DNA of 33,303 bases from Deltaproteobacteria bacterium. GTDB taxonomy: Bacteria; Myxococcota; JACRCW01; JAFGSX01. Under the pieces are notes generated by a model. It had not been told where the DNA came from, made no database searches, and saw nothing but the letters and a program-made list of their open reading frames with translations. Of the stretch, positions 26,009-33,303 are shown in pieces. Numbering within the stretch: the first letter of the stretch is position 1; every line of letters begins with the position of its first letter. Location of the stretch: contig JAFGSX010000304.1 of the NCBI GenBank assembly GCA_016934455.1, positions 1 to 33,303 of the forward strand, read 5' to 3'. The translations under genes and the position numbers were made by a program.

Positions 26009-27046
26009 GTGGTGAACAAGAGCGGGATTGAGCGGGCGTCCCAGCCGCGCCGCGGCCGCGCGCGCCGGCTGCTCGCCGCTGCCCTGGGAGCGGTGCTCGC
26101 TGCGTGTCCGGACATCAATACCAGCGCCATCCGGTACGTCGCTCGCGGGGTTGACGGGTTTGTCCTCCAGGACAGCGGGGGCAGCGACACCCAGGCGCTG
26201 CCGGACACGTCGCTTCCGGATTCGGGTGCGATCGACTCGAACGGCCGGCCCGACCGTCCGATCCTGGTGACCGACAGCGCTGGCTTCGATGGCGCGCGCC
26301 CGGACGCCGCGACCGGCCGCGACAGCGGATCGGCCTGCATCCCCAGCAACTTCAGCTTTTTTGTCGTCAGCCTGCAGAAAATCCAGGAGTGGGGTGGGGA
26401 CGAAGGGCTGGGGGGCAACCTGGGCGGCCTGGCGGGGGCCGACGCCAAGTGCCAGGAGGCGGCCGAGGCGGTGGGCTCGTGCAAGACCTGGCGCGCCTTT
26501 TTGAGCGTCACCGACGACGGAACCGGCAACCCGGTGCACGCCATCGACCGCATCGGCAGCGGTCCCTGGTACGACGTCAACGGCTACCTGGTGGCGGAGA
26601 ACGTCGCCGGTCTGCTGCAGACCCGGCCCGCCGGCGACACCGACGTCATCTGGTACGACGACTGGAACCGGGGCTGGCCCTTCAACCAGTGTCTGACCAC
26701 GGAGCTCGGCAACTGCAACCACAGCTACGGCGACTCGCACGACACGCTGACCGGCTCCAACCGCCAGGGCCGGCTCTATAGCACCGATTCCAGGTACACC
26801 TGCAACGACTGGACGAGCAGCGACGTCAACGTGCAGTTGCCGATCGGCCACTCGTGGCCGCGCCAGCTCAACTCGACCCGCGATGACGACGCCAACTGGA
26901 TCTACGCCCACTCCAACTGCACCAGCGGCCCGGGCGGCGGCGGCACCTGCAACGGCTGCGGCCGCAACATCAACCTGCTGGACACGATGGAACCGGGGGT
27001 CGGCGGCGACGGCGGCTACGGCTCCTGGTACTGCTTTGCACTCTGA
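26009..27046 (+). CDS. Lipoprotein with NC10/C-type-lectin-like (DUF1554-type) domain
   Basis: 345 residues from GTG 26009. This start has GAGG six bases upstream and gives a compact signal peptide (basic RRGRARR, hydrophobic, LAAC with lipid Cys33); the in-frame ATG at 25952 would make the n-region about 19 residues longer and sits on the candidate -10 box. A spacer to about residue 105 follows. The C-terminal domain (about 118-345) begins GNLGGLAGADAKCQEAAEA...WRAFLS and ends CNGCGRNINLLDTMEP...GGYGSWYCFAL, the pattern of collagen-NC10/endostatin-like or DUF1554 domains with a C-type lectin fold. In between, WYDDWNRGWPFNQCLTTE and CNDWTSSDVNVQLPIGHSWP fit the binding face. It probably binds a ligand at the cell surface. 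First gene of a three-gene operon (19 bp to the next). Confidence 0.8.
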   Translation: MVNKSGIERASQPRRGRARRLLAAALGAVLAACPDINTSAIRYVARGVDGFVLQDSGGSDTQALPDTSLPDSGAIDSNGRPDRPILVTDSAGFDGARPDAATGRDSGSACIPSNFSFFVVSLQKIQEWGGDEGLGGNLGGLAGADAKCQEAAEAVGSCKTWRAFLSVTDDGTGNPVHAIDRIGSGPWYDVNGYLVAENVAGLLQTRPAGDTDVIWYDDWNRGWPFNQCLTTELGNCNHSYGDSHDTLTGSNRQGRLYSTDSRYTCNDWTSSDVNVQLPIGHSWPRQLNSTRDDDANWIYAHSNCTSGPGGGGTCNGCGRNINLLDTMEPGVGGDGGYGSWYCFAL

Positions 27047-27065
27047 GCGGGGCGCGGAGAAGGCG

Positions 27066-27875
27066 ATGAAGATCCATCGTGCCTTGGCGTTGTCTGGTCT
27101 CCTGGTCGTCGCTGCGTCGGGCTGCGATCCGGTTTCGGGGGCCGACGCCGGCAGCGCCGACGCCGGCGGCGCTGACGCCGGCGGCAGCCCCGATGCCTAC
27201 TGCCCCGCCGCCTTCGAGTGGTACGTCGAGAACGCGAGCGGCCAGGCCAAGCCGGTGGGCGAGAAGCAGCCCAACCCGTTTGGCCTCTACGACATGCTGG
27301 GCAACGCCGTGGAGTGGGTTTCAGACTGCTACCACGCGAGCTACACCGGCGCCCCCGCCGACGGCAGCTCGTGGGACGAGGCGGTCTGCGACTACCGCAT
27401 CGTGCGCGGCGGCTGCTACGGCTCGACCGCGCGCGGCATCCGGGTCTCGGTGCGCGACGGCGTCACGCCCAGCTTCTACGGCGCCTGTGCGCCGACCATC
27501 CGCTGCGTCCGCACCTCGGCCGGCGGCGGCAACCCGCTGATCACGCCGACCTGGGTGCACGTGCCGGCGGGCACCTTGGACATGGGCTGCTCGGCGGGAG
27601 ACGACCAGTGCGCCGACAACGAGCTGCCGTCGCACCCGGTCAGCGTCGGCGCCTTCGAGATGACCGCCACCGAGCTGACGCAGCAGCAGTACTTCGACCA
27701 GACCGGCGAGGCGCCTCCGTCGACCTACTACTGCCCGGAGTGCGCCGTGACCTACGTGATGTGGGACGCGGCCAAGGCGTTCTGCGAGGCGCTCGGCGGC
27801 CGGTTGCCCACCGAGGCCGAGTGGGAGTACGCGGCGCGGGGCGGCACCACCGGCCGCTACTACTGCGGCGACTAG
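27066..27875 (+). CDS. Lipoprotein with an apparently circularly permuted FGE-sulfatase-like domain
   Basis: 269 residues from ATG 27066 (GGAGAAGG upstream). Signal peptide ending in ASGC (lipid Cys20), then a short ADAGG spacer to about residue 44. Residues 46-149 are the C-terminal half of an FGE/SUMF1-like domain: FEWYVENASGQAKPVGEKQP, NPFGLYDMLGNAVEWVSDCY, YRIVRGGCYG, then TIRCVR, which normally ends the fold. Residues 162-269 are the N-terminal half: WVHVPAGTLDMGC, ELPSHPVSVGAFEM, TELTQQQYF, then FCEALGGRLPTEAEWEYAAR and GGTTGRYYCGD followed by the stop. Normally the second block precedes the first. The cut ends fit together with no evident loss. The catalytic Cys pair of true FGE (after RGGS) is not present, so sulfatase activation is unlikely; a ligand-binding or structural role is more likely. 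Second gene of the lipoprotein operon, 16 bp before cotH. Confidence 0.85.
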   Translation: MKIHRALALSGLLVVAASGCDPVSGADAGSADAGGADAGGSPDAYCPAAFEWYVENASGQAKPVGEKQPNPFGLYDMLGNAVEWVSDCYHASYTGAPADGSSWDEAVCDYRIVRGGCYGSTARGIRVSVRDGVTPSFYGACAPTIRCVRTSAGGGNPLITPTWVHVPAGTLDMGCSAGDDQCADNELPSHPVSVGAFEMTATELTQQQYFDQTGEAPPSTYYCPECAVTYVMWDAAKAFCEALGGRLPTEAEWEYAARGGTTGRYYCGD

Positions 27876-27891
27876 GGCGGAGCCGCAGGCG

Positions 27892-29358
27892 ATGAGGCGG
27901 TCACCGATCCTGTTGGCGTCGACGCTGCTGGCGGCCCTGTCCGCGGTCGCCTGCCCGCCCGCGACGCCGACGACCCCCGACGCGGTGGTCTGCGACGGCG
28001 ACGCGCCCGACCTGGTGCGGCCCGACTTCTGGCAGCGGGAGAGCCACTGCCCGGGCGTCGCGCCCGGCTACTCCAGGTTGTTCGACGATCGGGTGCACCG
28101 GTTCGAGATCGCGATCTCGCGCGCCGATCGCGCGGCCACGCTGGAGGACATGGACGAGAAATACAGCGGCGGCAGCAGCAGCGGCGACCTCGACGATTCG
28201 CCCAAGCCGATGTGGGTGCCCGCCACCGTCCGCCTGGGCGAACGGCAGTGGACCCAGGTCGGCATGCGCTACAAGGGCCACTCGTCTCTCAAGGCGGCCT
28301 GGCAGAGCGGCGTGCGCAAGCTCGCCTTCATCCTCGAGTTCGACCACTACGAGGAAGGCCACGCCGAGCTCGCCGACCAGCGCTGCTACGGCTTCAAGAA
28401 GCTGTCGTTCTCCAATGCCTTCAACGACCCGTCGCTGATCCGCGAGAAGCTGGCGAGCGACATCTTCCGCGTCGGCGGCGTGCCGACCGCGCGCACCGCC
28501 TTCGCCGCGGTCTACGTCGACTGGGGTGACGGCTTGACCTACTTCGGGCTCTACACCGTGATCGAGGACCCGTGCGACAAGATGCTAGACACCCAGATCG
28601 GCGACGGCTCGGGCGCGCTCTACAAGCCCTGGGGCGACGCCGCGCGCTGGCTCGGCCTGGAGGAGATCGATCGGGCCGCGCTCGCGCTCTACTTCGAGAC
28701 CTGCTCCAGCCGCGACGAACCCGCCGGCGACGACGTGGCGACAGCGATCGCGGCGCTGCACTCGGATCGCGACCTGCCCGCGATCTGGCGCACCGACCTC
28801 GAGCGGGTGTTCGACGTCGGGGCCTTTCTCCGCGCGCTGGCCATCAACCAGGTCATCATGAACTGGGACAGCTACGGCTGCATGCACCACAACTACTACG
28901 TCTACGCCAATCCGGAGGACGGCGGCCGCTTCCTGTGGTTGCCGTGGGATCTCAACGAGTCGATGCTGCGGCGGACCCAGGCCCGGTGCCCGGAGCCGGG
29001 CTCGGTCATGCTCGACGAGATCGCGCTCGCCGATCCCGCCGATCCGTCTTTGACCGTCGACCACAACTGGCCCCTGATCCGGTTTCTGCTCGCCGACCCG
29101 GTCTATCGCCAGGACTACCGGAGCGAGCTGCGCCGCGCGCTGGATGGCGCGTTCGCCGCCGACGAGGTGGCGGCGCAGATGCAGCGGTGGCACGATCTGG
29201 TCGCGCCCTACGTGGCGGGGCCGATCGCGACCGAGGTCTTCCCCTATACCAACACCACGGTCGACGGCTTCGACGGCTCGCTCACCGCGGGCGCCAACGC
29301 CCTGATCCCGCACCTGGCGGCACGCCACGCGGCGGTCGAGGCGGCGCTGGCGCAGTAG
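27892..29358 (+). CDS. CotH-kinase-family lipoprotein
   Basis: 488 residues from ATG 27892, with GGAG upstream. The signal ends in AVAC (lipid Cys21). The domain follows the CotH pattern: FEIAISRADRAATLEDM, VGMRYKGHSSLKAAW, KLAFILEFDHY, KKLSFSNAFNDPSLIREKLA, then FGLYTVIEDPCDKML, and the core NWDSYGCMHHNYYVYANPED with GRFLWLPWDLNES (about 324-357), which holds the Asp residues taken as metal/ATP-binding in CotH kinases. In Bacillus, CotH phosphorylates spore-coat proteins; in other bacteria the family is seen on exported proteins of unknown target. Here it is lipid-anchored and sits third in an operon with a lectin-like and an FGE-like lipoprotein, which could be its substrates or partners (inference). 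Length is normal and no motif looks broken. Confidence 0.88.
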   Translation: MRRSPILLASTLLAALSAVACPPATPTTPDAVVCDGDAPDLVRPDFWQRESHCPGVAPGYSRLFDDRVHRFEIAISRADRAATLEDMDEKYSGGSSSGDLDDSPKPMWVPATVRLGERQWTQVGMRYKGHSSLKAAWQSGVRKLAFILEFDHYEEGHAELADQRCYGFKKLSFSNAFNDPSLIREKLASDIFRVGGVPTARTAFAAVYVDWGDGLTYFGLYTVIEDPCDKMLDTQIGDGSGALYKPWGDAARWLGLEEIDRAALALYFETCSSRDEPAGDDVATAIAALHSDRDLPAIWRTDLERVFDVGAFLRALAINQVIMNWDSYGCMHHNYYVYANPEDGGRFLWLPWDLNESMLRRTQARCPEPGSVMLDEIALADPADPSLTVDHNWPLIRFLLADPVYRQDYRSELRRALDGAFAADEVAAQMQRWHDLVAPYVAGPIATEVFPYTNTTVDGFDGSLTAGANALIPHLAARHAAVEAALAQ

Positions 29359-29512
29359 AGCGCTGTCCGGCCGCCCGCCTCGTTGCTAGAAATACCGAAT
29401 CGCTGGTTCGCGAGACCGGTCTTCGCATCGGCGCGCGGTCCGCGGCCGGCGTGGGCATCCGGGACAGCAGCGACCCGCAGCTCGAGGTCGGCGACATTGC
29501 GGACCGCGGCGA
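29359..29512. other. Convergent gap with a 10-bp inverted repeat
   Basis: The 154-bp gap between the CotH gene (plus) and the zinc-ribbon membrane protein gene (minus) has no gene. CGCGGTCCGC (29434-29443) and its exact inverse GCGGACCGCG (29499-29508) could pair across a 55-nt loop. It could act in transcription termination, but the GC-rich background makes chance pairing possible. Confidence 0.3.
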
Positions 29513-30061
29513 TCAACCGTCGCGATCGGTGCTGGCGACGCTCCCTGGTCGCTCGACCACGGCTTCGATCTTGGCGCCGCAGCGGCAGCACCACCCGCTG
29601 TCGCGGTCGTTGGCGGCCAGGCATTGCGGGTTGGAACAGAGATAGACCGCGCGCTGCCGCCCGAGATAGATCGCCAGTCCGATCGCGACCGCGGCCAGCG
29701 CCAGGCTCAGCGGCGGATAGCCGGTGCGCTCGAGCAGCAGGTAGTTGACCGGGGCGGTCAAGGCCGAGGCGACAAAGGCGTACTTCCAGGTCGCGTCGCG
29801 GCGCACCAGGGTCACCGGCAGGCGCTCCAGCGCGGCCAGCAGCTCGCCGGCCGCGGTCTGATGGTCGCGCCGCACCTTGATCCACCAGACCGCCGCGCCC
29901 GGTGCCGGCGCGCTCGTTATCGCGGCGCGGGTGGTGCCGATCACGCAGTCGACCTGCCGCGATTCAAGGCGGCTCTGGCACAGCCGGGCGTCCTCGAGCG
30001 AGAGCCCGCTGCGGGCGATCAGATACTCCTCGGGCGCGATCTCCTCGGCGGCGCTGCTCAT
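29513..30061 (-). CDS. Membrane protein with C-terminal zinc ribbon (DUF2007-like N-terminus)
   Basis: 182 residues from ATG 30061; no clear ribosome-binding site. Residues about 10-90 (EEYLIARSGLSLEDARLCQS, RLESRQVDCVIGTT, VWWIKVRRDHQTAAGELLAA) resemble the small DUF2007-type 'putative signal transducing' fold, by pattern only. Two hydrophobic segments follow (about 100-113 and 118-136), then a tail with four zinc-type cysteines: CSNPQC and CCRC (residues about 145-165). The tail would be cytosolic. It lies 38 bp downstream of the kelch-repeat gene on the same strand and is probably co-transcribed. The function is unknown; a regulatory or scaffolding role would be a guess. Confidence 0.65.
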   Translation of the reverse strand: MSSAAEEIAPEEYLIARSGLSLEDARLCQSRLESRQVDCVIGTTRAAITSAPAPGAAVWWIKVRRDHQTAAGELLAALERLPVTLVRRDATWKYAFVASALTAPVNYLLLERTGYPPLSLALAAVAIGLAIYLGRQRAVYLCSNPQCLAANDRDSGWCCRCGAKIEAVVERPGSVASTDRDG

Positions 30062-30099
30062 GAAGTGAATCGACAACCGGGGCTGGCAAAAAGTTCCGC

Positions 30100-33000
30100 T
30101 CACGGCGCGCGGTAGCGCACCCGCACCTCGATGTAGTCGAGCGCCACCCGGGCGTCGTCGGTGCCAGAAAGACCAGATGGGCGGCACTGAAAGTGCAGCG
30201 AGCGGTCGTGCTCGAACAGGTAGGCCTTCGCCTCGTCGGCCGAGGCCGCGCTCCAGTCGATGAGCGCTCCGGGCGGCGCCGGCAGGTGGGGTTCCGCTGT
30301 CGATGCGAAGGCGGAGTTGGAGGCCAGCTCGCGCCAGCTCCCAGGTGGCAGCCCCAGGCCGCCGATGGACCAACCCAGCAGTGTGGCACCGACGTCGTTT
30401 GCGTCAAAGGGTGCGAAGGTCCCGCCGCAGTGCGCGCGCACGCGCAGACCGGTCAGTTCAGCGGCAGAGAAGCCAGCTACAGCCGCAGCGACGTCAAACT
30501 GGAATGCTGGACGGTGAGCCGCGCCGCCGTCGTATTCCCAGGTTTCTGGACATGCCCCCCCCATGGTGTCTCTGCCACCGAAGACCACGATACGGTCGCG
30601 AGCGATGTCATAGGCCATGGCGTGTCTCCAGCGCCCGGCAGGAATCTCGGCGACCGGTATCCGTTGGGTCCAGTCCTGGCCGTCCCACTCCCAGACGTCA
30701 TTCACGTAGTCGTAGCCGCCGCAGTAACCTCCGAACATCACGACGTGACCACGCGCGCCATAGAAGGCCAGGGTGGGGCTCCAGCGCGGTGACGGAGTGT
30801 TCGAAGCCGACGTCACCTCTGACCAGTCATCGCCGTCCCACTCCCAGGTGTCCTGGAGAAGGGAGACAGAGGAACTTTTTCCGCCAAACAGCACGACGCG
30901 GCCGCGAGCAGCATCGTAGGCCATTGCGTGATACTCGCGGGCCGGTGGCGACGCGGTGGCTGGTATCCGCTGCAACCAGCTCTGGCCATCCCATTCCCAG
31001 GTCTCCTGTCCGCTGTGATTGCCACCGAACACCACGAGACGGCCGCGCGCGCTGTCGTAGGCCATGGCATGTCGCCAGAAATCCGGTGGGCTACCGGAAG
31101 CCGGTGTCCGCACGAGCCAGTCCTGGCCATCCCACTCCCACAGGTCATTCATCGTCCCCAGGCTGCTGTAACCGCCTAACAGCACGACCCGTCCGCGCGC
31201 GCTGTCGTAGGCCATGGCGTGTCCATAGCGTGCAACAGGCGCGCCGGAAGCCGGCTCCACCTCGCTCCAGGCGCGACCGTCCCACTCCCAGGTGTCGTTG
31301 AGTCTCTGGCTATCAGAACGTCCTCCGAAGAGCACGATGCGGCCGCGGCTGCTATCGTAGGCCATCGCCGTTTCGGAGCGGGGCACCGGGCCTTCGTTAT
31401 CCGGTGTCAGCTCGACCCAGTCCTGACCATCCCACTCCCAAGTGTCCGCTACCGACTGCCAGGAGGGGTCGACTCCTGCGACCAGCACGACGCGGCTGCG
31501 AGCGACATCGAAAGCCGCTGCCGTGCCGGTGCGCGGCGGTGGGTTGGCGTCCCCGGGCGTCTGTTCGACCCACGCCTGGCCATCCCACTCCCAGGCGTCC
31601 AGCAAATAGTCATAGTAATCGACTTGTCCTCCAAAGAGCACGACGCGAGCACGCGCGCTGTCGAAGACCGCGACATGCCCCGAGCGTTTGGCGGGAATGT
31701 CGGAGACCGGGATCACCTCGGCCCAGACCTGGCCGTCCCACTCCCACGTGTCTTGCATTGGCCCGGCCGAGTTCCGGCCGCCAAACAGCACGACCCGGAC
31801 GCGCGCGCTGTCAAAGGCCAGGGCGGCTTCGTAGCGCTCCGGAGGATTGTCCGAATCCGGTGTTCGTTCGGTCCAGACTTCACCGTCCCACTCCCAGGTG
31901 TCCTGGAAAATCGCTCCCCTTGAGTCCTGGCCGCCAAACAGCACGACTCGCTGGCGCTGGCTGTCATAAACCATGGCGTGTTGGCCGCGCGCTGGCGGGT
32001 TGTCCTCAAACGGTGTCCGCTCGATCCATGATTGACCGTCCCACTCCCAGGTATCCTGCAGCTCTTCATCGAAGTCTTCTGGGAAATTGTGGTAGCCCCC
32101 GAAGAGCACGACGCATTCGCGCGTGCTGTCGTACGCCATGGCATGGGCGATGCGCACTGGCGGATTGTTGGCGGCTGGCGTTCTTTCAATCCAGTCCTGA
32201 CCGTCCCATTCCCAAGTGTCTCTGAGTAATCCCATTGCTTCGGCATTCATGCCGCCGAACAACACGGTGCGGCCGCGCTTGTTGTCATAGGCTACGGCGT
32301 GATAGGCGCGAGCAGTCACATTGGCCCTGGCTCCCCGTTCCCGCCAGCGCGGCTGTGCGCGCACAAGTTGCGCTGCGCCGTCGAAGCCAAAGGTCTCTGT
32401 CCCGCCGGAGCGGATCACAAGTGGATCCTGCTCCAGCGAATCGGCGACTTGGAGGCTTGCCTGCAGCAGATGCGGGCTGGCCGCGAACGCGGGTGGGTTG
32501 GGCGTGGCCACCCATTCGGCGTTTTCAATTTTTACCAATTCCGACGAGTTGCAGGCGCCATCGAAGCCGTCGACGAACGCGGAGGGCGTGTCGAGGTTGG
32601 CCAGGCGAAGGCGCGGCCAGGTCCCGTCACCGTTGGCCGCGGTCGAGCCCAGCAGCGACCCGCGCGCGGCGTCGGCCCACACCTGCAACAAGATCAGTTC
32701 TTCGTCGACCAGCTCAAAGGTGCTCGCGGCAAGGGCGCTCTGCGGCGCCAGATTGTCGACCGGCGCTAACTCATAATAAGGCCCGGCTGGGATCGCCAAG
32801 CCGCCCAGGTCCTCGGCCGCAGCATTGCCCCACGGCGAGCGCACGTAACGCACGGCGCTTTGGTCGACCAGCAGCGTCGGCGGCATGGTGTCGACGACCA
32901 GCGGCAAGGAGCAGTCGAGGCCGAGCATGGCGCGGTTGCCGACCTGGTCCACGACCTCGGCCTGCAGGTCGTGAAGTCCCTGGTACAGCGCCTCGTCGCC

Positions 33001-33303
33001 AAGAGTTTTTTCAAAGGCAAACGAGGTCACCAAGCCAGATCGGTGCTCGAATGTTATAGTCTCAGGTGTGCTGGTCCGGACCACGGGAAGGGTGGCCACT
33101 GGTTCATCGAGCACGAAGGCCACTCTCGCTGTCGCGCCGCGGGTCCAACGGCTGACCGTGTTGACCGGGCAGCCCGGTGGCGGCTGCAGGACCAGTTGCG
33201 CGGTGTCGGGCACCAACGCGGGCGACGTGAAGTCGAGCCGCACCAGCACGCTGGACACGCTCTCGTTGCCCGCCCCGTCGACCACCCGCACCACCGCGTT
33301 GAC
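30100..33303 (-). CDS. Large kelch-repeat surface protein, 5' end outside the window
   Basis: The frame is open at the right edge, so the true start lies beyond 33303; 1067 residues are visible. The N-terminal part contains Ig-like/cadherin-like strands (VRVVDGAGNES; LQAEVVDQVGNRAMLGLD; VVDTMPPTLLVD), typical of bacterial Ig-like repeats. Then follow about 12 kelch-like units, each near 50 residues, with the pattern R..HAMAYDSARGRVVLFGG ... DTWEWDGQ.W.E.TP. These would fold as beta-propeller blades. After the last WEYDGG there is a beta-rich C-terminal domain (about 930-1067) ending LDYIEVRVRYRAP, of unknown type. No membrane anchor is visible in this part; export signals would be in the missing N-terminus. 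It is probably an extracellular binding protein. It is upstream of the zinc-ribbon membrane protein gene. Confidence 0.9.
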   Translation of the reverse strand, partial: VNAVVRVVDGAGNESVSSVLVRLDFTSPALVPDTAQLVLQPPPGCPVNTVSRWTRGATARVAFVLDEPVATLPVVRTSTPETITFEHRSGLVTSFAFEKTLGDEALYQGLHDLQAEVVDQVGNRAMLGLDCSLPLVVDTMPPTLLVDQSAVRYVRSPWGNAAAEDLGGLAIPAGPYYELAPVDNLAPQSALAASTFELVDEELILLQVWADAARGSLLGSTAANGDGTWPRLRLANLDTPSAFVDGFDGACNSSELVKIENAEWVATPNPPAFAASPHLLQASLQVADSLEQDPLVIRSGGTETFGFDGAAQLVRAQPRWRERGARANVTARAYHAVAYDNKRGRTVLFGGMNAEAMGLLRDTWEWDGQDWIERTPAANNPPVRIAHAMAYDSTRECVVLFGGYHNFPEDFDEELQDTWEWDGQSWIERTPFEDNPPARGQHAMVYDSQRQRVVLFGGQDSRGAIFQDTWEWDGEVWTERTPDSDNPPERYEAALAFDSARVRVVLFGGRNSAGPMQDTWEWDGQVWAEVIPVSDIPAKRSGHVAVFDSARARVVLFGGQVDYYDYLLDAWEWDGQAWVEQTPGDANPPPRTGTAAAFDVARSRVVLVAGVDPSWQSVADTWEWDGQDWVELTPDNEGPVPRSETAMAYDSSRGRIVLFGGRSDSQRLNDTWEWDGRAWSEVEPASGAPVARYGHAMAYDSARGRVVLLGGYSSLGTMNDLWEWDGQDWLVRTPASGSPPDFWRHAMAYDSARGRLVVFGGNHSGQETWEWDGQSWLQRIPATASPPAREYHAMAYDAARGRVVLFGGKSSSVSLLQDTWEWDGDDWSEVTSASNTPSPRWSPTLAFYGARGHVVMFGGYCGGYDYVNDVWEWDGQDWTQRIPVAEIPAGRWRHAMAYDIARDRIVVFGGRDTMGGACPETWEYDGGAAHRPAFQFDVAAAVAGFSAAELTGLRVRAHCGGTFAPFDANDVGATLLGWSIGGLGLPPGSWRELASNSAFASTAEPHLPAPPGALIDWSAASADEAKAYLFEHDRSLHFQCRPSGLSGTDDARVALDYIEVRVRYRAP
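30522..32316 (-). repeat. About 12 kelch-type protein repeats, period near 150 bp
   Basis: The motif coding for DTWEWDGQ recurs about every 145-160 bp on the minus strand (seen from near 32220 down to 30535), together with a second block for HAMAYDSARGRVVLFGG. On the plus strand the recurring string reads roughly CCATCCCACTCCCAGGTGTC. Copies have diverged at third positions and in the variable loops, so the array is old or under selection, not a recent amplification. One unit has lost the FGG motif (VLVAG). Confidence 0.9.

Noticed and set aside
27066-27875. Active formylglycine-generating enzyme
   Set aside because: The Cys pair after RGGS that is needed in aerobic FGE is missing (only RGGCYGSTARGIR is seen), no sulfatase gene is nearby, and the halves are permuted.
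26009-27875. Diversity-generating retroelement target, as FGE/lectin-fold proteins often are
   Set aside because: There is no reverse transcriptase, accessory gene or template-repeat pair visible in the window; a wider search would be needed.
30522-32316. Regularly spaced repeats that might be a CRISPR array
   Set aside because: The period is about 150 bp, both repeat and spacer are coding and diverged, and the translation is a clear kelch array.

Overview
The window is very GC-rich and densely coded, with short intergenic gaps. I saw no rRNA, tRNA, CRISPR array or insertion sequence. The gene content suggests a Myxococcota (deltaproteobacterial) chromosome. It holds many lipoproteins in which a lipobox cysteine is followed by an Asp/Ala/Gly-rich spacer and then a Cys-rich, lectin-like, beta-helix or enzyme domain. 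It also holds a MopE-type metal-binding motif, kelch repeats, a CotH protein and formylglycine-enzyme-like folds. This placement is inferred from protein style, not from a phylogenetic marker search.

Layout. 1-3068 (minus strand): an ATP-grasp-like protein, an overlapping GH5-like lipoprotein glycosidase, and the start of a polytopic YfhO-like membrane protein that leaves the window. 3266-7014 (plus): a secreted CsgG/TolB-like protein and a large lipoprotein with a MopE motif and two beta-helix modules. 7107-10345 (plus): the housekeeping pair typA and a RhlE-type DEAD-box helicase. 10382-11398 (minus): an SPFH protein. 11755-12915 (plus): a Cys-rich lipoprotein, possibly expressed from a leaderless transcript.

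13136-16319 (plus): a translationally coupled three-gene module of the 2-hydroxyacyl-CoA dehydratase / benzoyl-CoA reductase superfamily (two Fe-S subunits and an ATP-dependent activator). It meets a convergent acyl-CoA ligase (16329-18044, minus). Next come a PHB-depolymerase-like lipoprotein esterase (minus), then a cytochrome c fused to a predicted outer-membrane beta-barrel and coupled to a pentaheme cytochrome (19390-22162, plus). The Fe-S module and the cytochromes together hint at anaerobic or micro-oxic redox metabolism; this is an inference.

22259-29358 holds a coiled-coil envelope protein, a Cys-rich lipoprotein, a GIY-YIG protein, a small membrane protein, a lipoprotein tyrosine phosphatase, and a three-gene lipoprotein operon (NC10/lectin-like, FGE-like, CotH). 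29513-33303 (minus) is a large kelch-repeat protein, open at the window edge, with a small membrane zinc-ribbon protein downstream.

The most unusual observation is the FGE-like lipoprotein at 27066-27875. Its domain halves are in reversed order: the C-terminal half of the fold comes first, the N-terminal half second, and the two cut ends are complementary. It looks like a clean circular permutation. Second is the single-polypeptide cytochrome-barrel fusion next to a multiheme cytochrome, a candidate electron conduit.
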